Assembly (NCBI GenBank): GCA_037176885.1 | Contig: JAWWNJ010000197.1 | Coordinates: 281,854 to 345,853, forward strand | Reading direction: 5' to 3' | DNA from: Favolaschia claudopus | Taxonomy: Eukaryota > Basidiomycota > Agaricomycetes > Agaricales > Mycenaceae | DNA length: 64,000 nt | In this document: positions 11,542 through 22,750 of the stretch, one piece after another | Layout: each line of letters begins with the position of its first letter | How positions within the stretch are numbered: the first letter of the stretch is position 1 | Notes under the pieces: generated by a model | Told to the model about the DNA's origin: nothing | Seen by the model: the letters and a program-made list of their open reading frames with translations, nothing else | The model's database searches: none | Made by a program: the position numbers and the translations under genes

Positions 11542-11681
11542 AGGGTCTGCGTAATTGCAGGCTTTCCGTCGTCGTTGTCGACAAGGTTGAAGTGCAAGTT
11601 CAAGTTGAGTGTTTGGCGGTGGCGTGAGCAGAGTAAAGGCGTGGGACAAAATTTGCCGCCAACAGCTTGCGCACACATACC
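11542..11681. promoter_or_regulatory. Shared divergent promoter, Tctex-type gene / PEX11-like gene
   Basis: The two start codons are 140 bp apart on opposite strands. An upstream in-frame ATG of the PEX11-like gene at 11667 would reduce this to 125 bp. Confidence 0.5.
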
Positions 11682-13119
11682 ATGTCGCATCTCGCGTTCC
11701 CCTCTGACCAACACGCAACCTCCTCAAATGGAGGTCAATTCTACTCATCATTTGACGCGAGCTCGTCGTTTCAAATGAACCCGCTATCCTCACACCCGCC
11801 TAGAACACCACGAACATCTTTGGTCTCTTCCAATACACATGCATACGGTGCAGGGCCATATGATACCCAGGAGGAGACTCAGGACCCTCCAATAGAAGAG
11901 GAGGAAGAGCTAGAGGAAGGTACAGAAAAACTGAAGCTTGCGCAAATGCGCGTACGGAAGGAGGAGGTGTGGCGGGAAATGTTTTTGACCAGTAATGGCA
12001 GAGACAAGGCATTTGTACGCCTCAACCTCGTCGTCTCGACTAGCGCTGTCTCAATGACAATACTCTGTCCCCTTGCAGAAATTGATACAATATGGCCTAA
12101 AAATTTATCTCCTGTTCCACACCTCACTCGCAACCAGCCGACTACTACGACGGCCGACGCGTCCACCATGGGAAAAAGAGCTTGTCCACCGACTCAAGTC
12201 CACTGTCGACGGGTTCTCGTTTACAAGGTTCGTCGGTTTCCCAAACCATGTCGTCTTACACGTGTAACGCGTCCGTCCGCCCGAAATGTTTCCAGAAAAT
12301 GCCTGTTACTCTTCAACTGGCTCTCGCCCTTGACAGCCATCATGGCACAGCAAGCCGTACCATACTCTTCTGAACAGACGGCCAAGGCGTCTAAAAAGAT
12401 AAAGAAGCCCTTTCTACACACCGTTCTCTATGCGCCACCTCCAGTACTACTCGAACTGGTCCAGGCCGCGGCTGATGATGTATTTACCTTTTCAAAATTA
12501 GGCCTTATCGGTAAACGCACCGGGGAACGCGCCGGGCGTTTCTCTGACTGGTGCTGGCTCCTTGCGACGCTAGTAGGATTGGTCGAGAACGGCGTCGAAA
12601 GGCAAATAATAGGCAATTTGCAGCATGAAGGTTAGTTTTAATTTGTGGTCGGTGTCGCTCAAACTTTTGTTCGCGTCGTGGTGCTCAAGTAAATCATTCC
12701 AAAAGTCGAGTCGCGCTTATACGCAGAGTCGATGACTGCCGCGACTGCAAAGTCAAAGTCTGCGGCGTCGAAGCACGACGACAAGGAACTTTCTCGGCTC
12801 CAGAAGCAAGATTTCTGGTTACAGGTGACGCGAGCCAAGCTCGCAATGGACCTTGTTTTCGTTTGTACGTTTTTGGCGGCTAGAGCTCTATTTTACGTGC
12901 TGACTTTTGATGCGCTCCAGCGTACGATGTATTTAGAATACAGCGTGCAAACAACTCTGTTAAGGCGTTCGCCGGCATGGCTTCCGCCGTCCTGAGGTGC
13001 GTTTGTATAGTTCCCATGTTTGTATGTGCTGGCGTAGACTGCTCATTTCGTGTAGCTCCGCGAAACTTTATGATCGCCACAAGCAGGCTCTTCTAAAAGC
13101 AGCCAGTCTGTCAATTTAG
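11682..13119 (+). CDS. PEX11-like peroxisomal membrane protein
   Basis: PEX11 proteins are peroxisomal membrane proteins that elongate the membrane and promote division. The first about 90 residues are disordered and end in an acidic run (EEEEELEEGTEKLKLAQMRV). The domain starts at GRDKAF|KLIQYGLKIYLLFHTSL, across an intron, and continues through WEKELVHRLKSTVDGFSFTR, NWLSPLTAIMAQQAV, LHTVLYAPPPVLLELVQAAA, DDVFTFSKLGLIGKRTGERA and WCWLLATLVGLVENGVERQI. The last exons give LQKQDFWLQVTRAKLAMDLV, FRIQRANNSVKAFAGMASAV and LYDRHKQALLKAASLSI. The KLIQY start and the FAGMASAVLSS-KLYDRHK end are typical of PEX11. The start at 11682 is preferred over 11667 but both are possible. The gene is convergent with a small coiled-coil gene that ends at 13284. 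Confidence 0.8.
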
Positions 13120-13283
13120 GTGTCTGTTTCTGACGGCCGATGGATAGCCATTTTGGCCGCGGATATTCATTTGTGCACTCTACGTGCGGGGGGGACGTCT
13201 ATAGCATTTCGGGTGGTACACATTCGGTTAGATTTTTCTACTCTATCTAGACCTTTTAGTATGGATGACAATGACACGCTTTC

Positions 13284-13720
13284 TTAATTGGTGCACTTTT
13301 GGAGGTCGAACTGGGTCTCGAGCTGAGCGAGGCATGCTGCCAGGTGTTCCTCGATTCTCCGTGCAAGTCTGTGAGACAGGCGGAGCTGGACAAGAAGGAT
13401 GCAGGAGCCGAATGAAGAAAATCGAGGACTACATTCGTTGCCCCAGTCTCAAGTAAGTAAGTATTTCCTGTTTCCCAAAGAGACGAGAAGAATGCCACAG
13501 ATGAAATTTGACGGGTTTCGTTCGTTTCGAATGCGCCAATCTTTGGACGAGCAGAAAGGGAAATTCGGAAAGTAGGCGAGGAGATCTACTTGTCTATCCT
13601 GAGAGTGGGAATATTGACTTGCAGCTGCAGCGACAACTTTCATGGTGATCTTCGTTGGACGCGTCAAAGCTTTCATGTCAGCTCCCAAAGACGGGACGCG
13701 ACCAAGTAAGTTCAAGATAA
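13284..13720 (-). pseudogene. Degenerate or poorly resolved tandem copy of the neighbouring coiled-coil gene
   Basis: The minus strand reads QLRLSHRLARRIEEHLAACL then AQLETQFDLQKCTN and a stop at 13284. This lines up with QLHLSHEKTMEEQAARLVQL and EAEVDALHRARKSTA at the end of the gene at 13751-14050. Upstream, LLAYFPNFPFCSSK resembles CLALFPSLRVGKSS of the same neighbour, but about 130 bp without a continuous frame separates the two blocks. It could be a decayed duplicate or a divergent paralog with an extra intron. I cannot set the start; the upper limit given is approximate. Confidence 0.45.
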
Positions 13721-13750
13721 ATTTGATACCGACAGACATGGAATTGTATT

Positions 13751-14050
13751 TTATGCCGTGGACTTGCGAGCGCGATGGAGGGCATCGACCTCGGCCTCGA
13801 GCTGAACAAGGCGTGCAGCCTGTTCTTCCATAGTTTTCTCGTGTGACAGATGGAGCTGAGCGAGAAGAAGTGTCTGGTGCAGAGAGGATTTGCCAACCCG
13901 AAGAGAAGGAAATAAAGCAAGGCAGCGTACGGTGTAGACGGCAGATGCTAGAAGGGCGATGGGAAACATTGAGGGAAGGATTGTCGAATACCATTCACGC
14001 ATGGGGGATTGGGTTGAGGCATTCCGTCGGGCCGGCGTAGAGAGACGCAA
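13751..14050 (-). CDS. Small membrane-anchored coiled-coil protein, unknown function
   Basis: This 99-residue single-exon frame begins MRLSTPARRNASTQSPMREW, a basic, Ser/Thr-rich leader. A hydrophobic segment follows (PSMFPIALLASAVYTVRCLAL), then a heptad-like helix (TLLLAQLHLSHEKTMEEQAA, RLVQLEAEVDALHRARKSTA). The leader would fit a mitochondrial presequence with an inner-membrane anchor, but that is inference. I do not recognise the family. A related but broken copy lies just downstream on the same strand, which supports the frame being a real gene that was duplicated. It is divergent from the TVP38-like gene, whose start is 280 bp away. Confidence 0.55.
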   Translation of the reverse strand: MRLSTPARRNASTQSPMREWYSTILPSMFPIALLASAVYTVRCLALFPSLRVGKSSLHQTLLLAQLHLSHEKTMEEQAARLVQLEAEVDALHRARKSTA

Positions 14051-14330
14051 ATGGGTGAATGAGGCGGTTGTGCTGCGGAGCGGAATGGGTCAGCAGGACT
14101 GATGATTATGCCGAGCAAATAAAGGGTGAAATATACCGTCTATACAGTCTTGACGCCGCCAGCATCGTTGCCAGCGTACAGTCACTGCCAGTCAGACGGT
14201 TAGTCGCGGTTAGTCGTGACCGACAAGGTTAAATTCACCAGCAAGACACAGCCACACTCATATCTTTCTATCTCTCTCTCTTCCTTCATTTTCTTTTCAT
14301 TTTCATCCTTTCCATCGTTGGCCTGGACCA

Positions 14331-15585
14331 ATGGACAACCACCGCCGTCCCCACCTTCTGTCTCTATCCACCCCCGCCCGCCCCGTCTCTACTTCCCCCA
14401 CAGAGCATACTCCCTCCCAGTCCCCATTTCGCTATGTCCATTTCCCAGAACCAGAACTCTCGGAGAAATCTGGCCACGATATTGCGCTACAGCGCTCTCC
14501 CCCATCTTCATCTTCATCCTCGTCGGCCTCTACCGCCCGCCCATTGCGCTCAAGCGCGCCCCCGTCACCGGCACATTACAACAGCCGATCATCTTCCCCC
14601 TCCCCCGCCTTTTCGCGTCCCAGAGGTCTTCGGATAGCCGAAAGACTTCGCCCGTGGATCCCTCTCATCATATACGGTCTCAGCAGCCTAATTCTCGTCG
14701 TCGCGATCGCGTTTTTCAAGACTCAGGTCTTCACTTGTTCGTCGCTTGCTACGTCATATTCGCCTTCCATCCGCTGATTATCCTTGCAGTTCTCGATGAT
14801 CTCTCTGTCTGGTTACGCGCAGATGAGCACTTTGGCTTTGCCGTGCTCTATGGCCTCATCTTTATCACCACCTTTCGTGAGTAATAGTGACCTGGCACTT
14901 GCGCGCGCGCGTAGATTCGCATCAACTTATATGTCTATTTCTAGCCCCCGTACCAATGTATTCCACTCTCATCATCCTCTCAGGGTACACATTCGGCCCT
15001 TGGATTGGCGCGACTATCTCTTACCTTGCCGCCCTCTCCGGCGCCCTCACCGTCTTTTTAATATCTCGAACTCTTCTCCGTGAAAGCATCTCACGATGGC
15101 TCGAATCCGCTTGCACCGTCAAGCGCGTCGTCCGCGCCGTCGAGAAACGCCCCAAACTCCTCTTCCTGGTTCGCCTCGCCCCGTATCCTTACAACGTCAT
15201 GAACTGTCTCCTTGCCGCCTCTCCTTCACTCACCCTTCGAACATACACCCTTTGCACCGCCGCGTCCCTTTTCAAAGTTATCATCCACACCTCGCTCGGC
15301 GCGTCGATCCACTCATTCAAGAACTACCACACGGCTCCAGCAGAGAGCGACGCCAAGGAAGATGCCGGTGATGAGCCTGTTGTCGCCCGGATATGGGCCA
15401 TCGCCGGCGTCGTATTGTGCATTGCGATCTTCGTCTACATATCATGGGTCGCACGACGTGCGGTCGACGAGGAGCTGGATAACGACGAGTGTGATGACTC
15501 GGAGGAGACGGCTGCATTCCTTCCCCGCAACGCAAATGCGGATGATCTGGAGGCTGGACGACCAATGGTCGAGTTACGCCGGTAA
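14331..15585 (+). CDS. TVP38: TVP38/TMEM64 (DedA, VTT-domain) Golgi membrane protein
   Basis: VTT/DedA proteins are multi-pass membrane proteins of the Golgi and ER with proposed lipid scramblase activity. Exon 1 has a long Ser/Pro-rich cytosolic leader and then the first membrane helix (WIPLIIYGLSSLILVVAIAF). The VTT domain is spread over the next two exons: FLDDLSVWLRADEHFGFAVL, LYGLIFITTFPPVPMYSTLI, ILSGYTFGPWIGATISYLAA and FLVRLAPYPYNVMNCLLAAS. The F-PPVP and G-GF-R-AP-like motifs mark the re-entrant loops. A last helix (WAIAGVVLCIAIFVYISWVA) precedes an acidic tail (EELDNDECDDSEE) ending PMVELRR. Two introns were placed: GTTCGT...TTGCAG near 14738 and GTGAGT...TTCTAG near 14878. The frame is clean throughout. 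Confidence 0.9.
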
Positions 15586-16882
15586 CCATTGTATATATTA
15601 TCCTTGAGAGCAGATCGACGCCAGGTTTCTGGTCTCTCTCGCTCTCTTGTCTCTTTTTGCCCTCTTTTCTGCGTCTTTTGCTTTGCTGTCACGACCCACC
15701 AAATGACCACGGACTCTTTCGCGCGCGCTCTCCTTTTTCTTTTTTGGTGTACCACTCACAGCCCTTTTTCGCTCTTACAACAAACCACCGTTTAGTTAAT
15801 CTATACTCTGCTATATATGTCTATGTATTGGTCTTGGGAAATGACGACTCGACTTGACTCGTTCTGCGGGGAGGCGATCGACTTTGCTTTGGTAGGATAG
15901 TTACTTCTCCGTCTTGTCGTCATTGGACGCCACCAACCGCGAAAAGGTCTCCCGCGCCGACGGCATATGATTATGATACTTCCTTGACAGCGACTAGCCC
16001 AAGAGAAAAAGCATCCGTTTACGGACATTGATCCCAAAAATGCGCCATGCGCTCCGTCTTGCCGGTTGCCGTTTCGCAGATCATCAGAAGCAAAACTTGG
16101 AAAATCTGTTCCATTCGTCAATAATGTCCGTATGCTTGCTTTGCTTGTGCCGTGCGTTCATTCGTTCGCGGCGCTGGCGGACGAGCGACGGCTTTACCCA
16201 ATCCAGTCCCCCGGAAACGCGCCACGTCCATGAGCGAGGCATAGATACAGCAGAGATCATCTAACTTGGTTTGATTCGATTCATTGCAGCAAATGGATAC
16301 AGTGGGGATGTGTATGTGGTCGTGGTTTGGTGATTTTGGGTAACCGGTAAGTAGGAAAACAACAGTGTGATGAGGAGGACGGACGCAAGTGGAAAAGCAC
16401 AACGAATGGTATATCCGTATACAGAGCATGATCAGTGAATGAGTGCGAGAGCGCTTGGTGTGTGAGAGACGAGTCCGCAAAGCAAGGCAAGGCAAGAAAA
16501 AACAGACAGACAGAGAGAGAAAGTTCCAAGATGTACGGGCGTGTAAGGCAAGGCGATCGTAAAACAATGAGCGTAAATGTGAGGGAAGGCAAACAGCGCA
16601 TGAGATCCCCCCGAGAGCATAACCGACCCGACGAACCAAGCAAAAGATAGAGCGTGAAAAGAAAACTGAAAGAAAGACAACAGGCAAGCTCTGGGGGAGG
16701 AGTCCATGGCCAGGGATATAGCAAATGGAGGAAACAGCCAAAAAAGGGGGAAGAAAATAAGCAAGCAGTTCATTGCATCTCCGACGGCGCGGTTTTGCTG
16801 TATCCATGGTGCGCATGGGGAGGGAGGTGCTCATTCATCGCGACGTAACCAAAATCCGGCGAGACTAGAAGAACGAATTTTT
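15586..16882. other. Convergent intergenic region between the TVP38-type and HSF-type genes
   Basis: About 1.3 kb separates the two stop codons. A long open stretch exists on the minus strand (about 16118-16834) but it lacks domain-like patterns and lies directly downstream of the HSF-type stop, so a long 3' UTR is more likely than a gene. Confidence 0.5.
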
Positions 16883-18773
16883 TTATTCCGCGTTAGTGTC
16901 TATTACACGAGGCAAAGTCAAGGGCGACTCACAACGGCTAATATCCGTCGTCTCGCCATGGAAACTACCGCCCCCGCCGCCCGTCGCGTCGCCCACTGGC
17001 GGCGTATTCGCCTGCGAAGACGACGTATGCGACGCCGCAGAGATACTCGACGCCCCCGTCGACGGTCTCGGGCCCGTGCGCCAATCACCTCCAGCACTCA
17101 TCGAGGAATCCGGCGGCGCGGCGGAATAAGCAAAGTCGCCGTGCCCTCCGCCTCCTCCCCCTCCGCCGCCGCCGCCACTACCACCAAACGAATACGGATC
17201 GACAGAAGGGAGCTGAATCATGCTTCGTACGCGCGGAGGCGCTTGCGAGTGATGGTGCGAGGTATGATGGGGATGCTGCTGCCCGTGCTCGTCGAGGGGT
17301 TGCGGTGAGCTGCTTGGACGGTCGTCGTGTTGTTGCAATCCCGCAGGCTCGTACGGACTTGGATACGGGCTCATGGCCTGGCTGTGTCGCCTTGGACGGC
17401 GAATAAGGAGCGAGTTCGTGCTTCCGTTCGAAGGCGGGCCGTATGAGGTTTTATGGGAGGAGCTTGGGCGGGAGGGGGAGATGGGACGGTGGTGGCTCGA
17501 ACTCGGGCGAGAATAGTCTTGGTTCGGGTTCGGACTGTCTTGGTAGGGGAGTGAAGAGACCGAAGACATGGAATAGCCGGTGGTGGGGCGGCTATCGGGG
17601 GACATGGAAGAGGCGGAGTGTTCCATAGGCATGGAAGAGAAGGGGGAAGGGTACGAGGTATTGATGGTAGGTGTAGGACGCGAATATCCGCCGTTGCTGG
17701 GATTCAATAACGACGAAAGAGAGCCGTTATGTGACGAGTAGGACGCGTTTTGGGAAGACCAATGGCTGGAGTCGGAATACGGGTATTGGGACGAGCTGGT
17801 GGGGTATGGGGGCATGTTATTGAAGGCGGGGGAGGTCGGAGAGTCGTCAGAAGGGGTGAGCGGGCCCAAGTTATGCGGGGAGTGGTGGTAGGGCAGTCCA
17901 TGGTGCGGGTCAGAAGGGACAGTTAACGGGGGCAATGCGGCGCGCGGATAACTGTTGCCCCAGGCCTGAGAGCCTTGTATGATTGGGGGGAAAGCGCCGG
18001 GAGCAGAAAAACCACGGGGCCTGCTGATATGAGCGGACTTGCCGACCGACGATGGGACGGTTAACGGCACAGGACCCATTCCAATTGCGGAACGAGGTGG
18101 GGGGATGGAAGGCGAATCTTGAATGTCGCGTTTTCGGGGTTTTGGAAGGCGCGGGGGGACACGACGTTTAAAATTGGCAACAACCTCGGGGGGCGAGTGT
18201 CGGTTGAGTGTAGGGTGCGCTATATGAAGGTTGAGGTAAGAGACGCGTAGGAGAAAGAGACAAAACACATACACCAAGTGCTGGCGTCGGGGTCGTCGAT
18301 GGCGGGGTCAACATTGCGAAGATTTACTTTCCGCATGAAGCCATAAATCTGTTTTGGGGAGTTGTAGATGCGAAGAGAAGTAGAGAAGACGCGTCTCGTA
18401 CATTGAGCTGACGGGAAAAAGAAGCAAAGCGAGACTGGCGATAGATGCTTGGAAGAACATGGAGAGCTAATTGCTCTGGCCTCTCTACAACGATGTGTTC
18501 ACCCTGAGGATCCCAACGAATCATATGGTGGTTCTCTGGCCGCTCGAGGAGCGCATAGAGTTTTGTGAGGAAAGTCGCCTGAGGTTTTGAATCTGATTTT
18601 TGAGGGTGATCTGGGGATTTTGAGGGCGACGGGGGAGGATTATCGTTGTTGTCGTCCTGGCTGCCATTGGAGGAGCCTGAGTGGGACATTGGGTATGAGT
18701 AGTGGTCGCGGTGGTAGGAACGCTGAGGGTATGCGGGGGGATAGAGATCAGCCATCGAGAGAGAGATATCCAA
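16883..18773 (-). CDS. Heat-shock-factor-type (HSF DNA-binding domain) transcription factor
   Basis: This nuclear regulator carries an HSF-type winged helix-turn-helix. After about 70 disordered residues come QATFLTKLYALLERPENHHM, IRWDPQGEHIVVERPEQLAL, FASFSRQLN and, across an intron (GTACGA...AAACAG), IYGFMRKVNLRNVDPAIDDP, then across a second intron WSHPTLNRHSPPEVVANFKR with KRRVPPRLPKPRKR, a likely nuclear localisation signal. The remaining about 390 residues are Ser/Pro/His-rich with an eleven-residue glycine run near 17150. I see no long HR-A/B heptad coiled coil of the trimerising HSF1 class, which favours an Sfl1/Mga1-type factor, an inference. An internal ATG at 18755 is an alternative start. 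The frame is clean. Confidence 0.88.
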
Positions 18774-18993
18774 AGGCGAGTTGCCGACACTCTGCCCTTT
18801 TCAACAATCCAGATGCTCGGCGATCGGACTTGCAATCCAAGATCCAAATCGGCATGACACCGAGGACCCGTGGCGAATATTGGCTCGGTTCACATCAGAC
18901 CAGTTCACTATCTCTATCATTCCAGCTCGGTTCGTTATTCCTTTCTAATACTAAAATATCCAAAAACAGACTCGTGACGACAACAAAAAACAC

Positions 18994-21372
18994 CTAGTCC
19001 CCGTCATAATGCAGCGTAACACTCGAAAACCCACCAAACAAATCCCTCTCACCCCCTCCACCACTCTCTATCCGCACCTCGTCCAGTTCCGTGTCCAACT
19101 GTAATGAATGCGACTCCTTCATATGTCGGAAGTTTACCGCATCATGCCCATTCGACATTGTAGGAACAATCTGCTCATCCCTTAGCATCCCCCCAAGCAG
19201 CGAAAACATGAAAACCCACCGGCGGCCGTTGATTCCGTAGCAAGCCCCAGTTAATCTTTGCAAACCACTTGTGCTGCTTAACCTCACTAGCCCCACTCTT
19301 ACTTCCCAGCCGCGTTCTCTCCCGCTTATCCAGCAACCGTGTCACGCAATCCTTCCCCGCCCTGTTGCGCCGTCAGATTTTCTTATCCCAAGCAAACCAC
19401 CCGACACTCACGGAGACACCTTGGGCGTATCCTTGAAATGTACCGGATTGTCGCGGATATTCGCAAACGTGTCGTTCCGCTCCGCACCCTTGAACGGTGT
19501 CGTCGCATACTACACAGACACGCGTCAATTTCCGACTCCCAAGCACCAGAAACAATCACGCACAATCATCTCATAAATGAGAATCCCTAGTGTCCACCAG
19601 TCCACCGCCGCCGTGTGACCTTGCGCCGCAATAACTTCCGGCGCAATGTATTCTGTATAGAAAAAGTGTCAACAAAGTTTACTTTCAACGCGTCTCCCGC
19701 GACAGTTACTACTTTACTTGCCTTCCGTGCCAACAAATGAATTCGTCCGAAAGTTGACGGTGCACGACATTGTGTCCACAAGCGGAACCTGGTGGAAGGC
19801 GCATGTCAGAAAAACACACACCGCGGAATACCACAAGCACCCACCCCGTTGGTTTCTGACTGAATCATAACAGGCATTCCACTCGGGTCGTTCGACTGTT
19901 TAGCGAGGTCAAAGTCCGATAACATGATGTGTCCCGATTGATGTAGCAGAATATCTTCCGAGGACAGAGATGTCAACACTCGATTCCCGATCAATGAGAG
20001 AAGGAAGACACACTCTCGGGCTTGAGATCCCTATAAATAAAACCCATAAGATGCAAATATTCGAGCGCCGCGACGACCTCTGCAGCATAAAACCGCGCCG
20101 CCTCCTCCGGGAGGCACTTGCCCGGTCGCGTCTGTAGAGCGCGGAAAAACTCGCCCCCCATGCAGTACTCCATGCAGAAAAACAGGTACCCCTCGGACTG
20201 GAACGAGTGATAGAGCGTCACAATGAACGGATGATTAGCCGTCGCGAGAATCTCTTGTTCCGTTAAGGCACGCTTGATCTTTTTGCGTTCAATCATTTCC
20301 TTTTTGGATAGCACTATGAATGTTCGAAAGTAAGCTCGTAGTCGTAGCAGCAGGGCACTAATATAGCTCCGCAGAACCGAATGCCCGCAGATAGAACGCG
20401 TACCTTTCATGGCAAATAGCTTGTCCGTCTTCTTCTCGCGGACGAGATAGACTTTGCCGACATCGCCTTTACCGAGCATCTTGAGCTTGACAAAGCTCGA
20501 CGGACCCACCTCGACCTGTGAGTTTGTCCACAGTCAGGGACGCGATGGCCGTAAGCGGGTTTGTAACGCACCTGTCGGACTTTGATGGAGTTGCTGGAGT
20601 ATGTCCGCCGGAAAGCTACCTTGCCGGAACCCTCAAGCATGCCGTTGCTGACGCGGGGGGCGAGTGTAGCATTTCCCCGAGCTGGCCGACCGCGGGAGGA
20701 GCTGGAGGAGATGGTCTCGAGGGAGTCGGCGCCGCTGTGCTCTAAAGAGCTGGAGACGAGGGGCATTGGGGGGATGGGGTCTGCGGGTGCAAGCATGCCG
20801 TTCTTTGTGGTCGAAGACGAGCGTGCGCCAGAGAATAGGCCTTTGGCATTGGGAGCAGATGCTACTCGGCGAATAAAGCGGCTTGCAGAGGCGCCCATTG
20901 CTTTCGGCGACAGGGGCCCTGACTTGGAGGTGGACTGGACTGGGGGAATGACGAATGCGGCCTGAGAGGGACCTGCGGAGGATAGTTTTGATGAAAAGCG
21001 GTTATTTGACTGCTTTTGGTTCTTAGGACGAGAGAGCGCGTCGACGGACTGCTGATGGCGGGGCTGACGGGGGCGTTGAGCGGGGTTTGACTCGCTAGAA
21101 GGGGAAGTGGAAGAGTTGTCGTCGGAAGAGTGGTCGTGCTCATAGCTGAGAAAGGAGGCCGGAGTAAGCTGTGCAGGAGTGGTGAGTGGTGTGCGGGCTG
21201 CCCCGGTCGACGAGACGGCGAGAGAGTGAGTATCGAGGGACAAGGGGGGACCGTTCTGGGCCAGCTTGCGAGAAGACGAGTTTGCGAAACGAAATACAGA
21301 CTTCCAGGCCGGGGGAGTGTGAGAGCGGCCACTCGACGGCGAGGAGAGCTCTACGTGGTTGGGCGACGGCAT
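18994..21372 (-). CDS. AGC kinase of the NRC-2/FPK1/KIN82 (flippase kinase) group
   Basis: FPK1/NRC-2 kinases phosphorylate phospholipid flippases and control polar growth. The N-terminal about 270 residues are Ser/Pro-rich and disordered. The kinase domain begins [20 protein letters not shown] with lysine in DKLFAMK, then [49 protein letters not shown] (catalytic loop) and [13 protein letters not shown]. The Mg-binding motif is DFD, not DFG, which is characteristic of this group and of plant AGC kinases. Activation segment [20 protein letters not shown] and [14 protein letters not shown] follow an insert. The C-terminal extension has [17 protein letters not shown] and [14 protein letters not shown]. 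The start at 21372 ([13 protein letters not shown]) is preferred; an in-frame ATG at 21489 is possible. There are at least six introns. Confidence 0.9.
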
Positions 21373-21489
21373 CGACGGGGACGACGATGAAGAGAAGGAA
21401 GAAAGAGAGGTGGCGGGGGTAGTGTCGGGCAGCGAGCCCAGTCTGAGTGGCGGCAGTGGCCGCAAGGTTGTTGAGTTGAAGATCAGCAA

Positions 21490-22750
21490 TCAGGTAATTT
21501 GTTTTACTGCCGAGAGACAGCCCTGACAAACCTTTCAATTTACTCCCAACTCCCTTACAAGTCGATACAAGTTGCTACCAATGTCTCTACAAGTCCTTCC
21601 AAGGACCCTTTTCATTATCTCAGAACCATTCTCGCCTTCCCAGAAAACATTAAATATCTTCTTTCTCTCTCCCACTTCGATTGTCAATCTCCACCGACAG
21701 TGACGTCGTCGGTGGCCGCCGTGAGCATCCCTGAGAGCCCTGAAGTGTCTTGCAAGGGTCTTGCGACTAGGGTCTTCGCAGCTATTCAAGTCCCTTCCAG
21801 CTTTTTCTAGGCTTCACACTCTCTGGTAACCCACCAGATGTCTTCCCACCATCATCTCGAACAACTGCCAAGTTGCCTTCACGGCCGCGGCGGGCATCTG
21901 TACTCTGGTGACGGCCTCATCCCGCGCTCCGTAACCGTCCGTTCACACAGGGCCCGAATATCACGACCTCGCCCATCCCCGCCGGTCACGGTCACGCCAT
22001 GATGTTTCAACTTGGACGCGCTACATTGCTTGGCCCAATGCACCGCGTCTCGCACCCGTCCATCCCCGTAAAATCTCCCGGTTACCCAACACTCACCTAC
22101 TCAGCGGGAGTCAGTGACTCAGTCCACCAAACTCAGCGTGAACCTCGGCTCTCCTCCATCGGTCACAAATCCCGCCCGCTCGCCCTCCAACTTATAGGGA
22201 TCCGCAAATCGTCCACTCCAGCTACATACAAGCGCGCGGGTGTCAATGCGTCGTGATCGCTGTTCAAAATTTTACCCCTCGCGTTTCACTGTGGGTCCCT
22301 GTTTTCTTCCTATCAGAATCTCTCCTCCTTTCCTTCTCCGCTCGACAAACGATTCTTGACTCTTGAATCTCAACTCAACAACAGAAAAACACTGGTGGAA
22401 ATCTCTGTAGCCGCATATTTCGGATTTCCCGGCCGGGCGTTTTCCGGTACACACACAGAGAGGGAACTTGCCATCGCGCCGTTGATAACGGAAATTACGA
22501 TTTTTGCCCATCTCGCGAAACTCCTCTGAACATGTGTGTGCCTAAACTGTGGAATTAGATTGCGAATCTCATGGTCACTATTTCCCCCTCCATCCTCCCT
22601 GGACGATCCAAGAAGAAAAAAAACGCGGTCCCTTCTCAAAACGTTTGATGGCTTTGTCACGCGGCGGCCACTGAATTTTCGAGTGTACCACACCGCGCGT
22701 AATATAAAGCTGATACCTACATTGGATTATTCCCCCGCGTTTTCTCGACA
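21490..22750. other. Divergent intergenic region, FPK1-type kinase / MFS transporter
   Basis: About 1.3 kb without a supported gene on either strand. It must contain both promoters. A TATA-like sequence lies near the transporter end. Confidence 0.55.
22701..22710 (+). promoter_or_regulatory. TATA-like box of the MFS transporter gene
   Basis: AATATAAAGC lies about 45 bp upstream of the transporter start codon at 22751, a usual distance in fungi with short leaders. Confidence 0.4.

Noticed and set aside
14216..14884. 222-codon frame overlapping the TVP38-type first exon
   Set aside because: It is out of frame with the conserved VTT-domain exons and arises from the Ser/Pro-rich leader read in another frame.
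16118..16834. Long open frame (238 codons) on the minus strand downstream of the HSF-type gene
   Set aside because: Low-complexity Ser/Cys/Phe/Leu composition with no domain pattern; better explained as 3' UTR or spacer.
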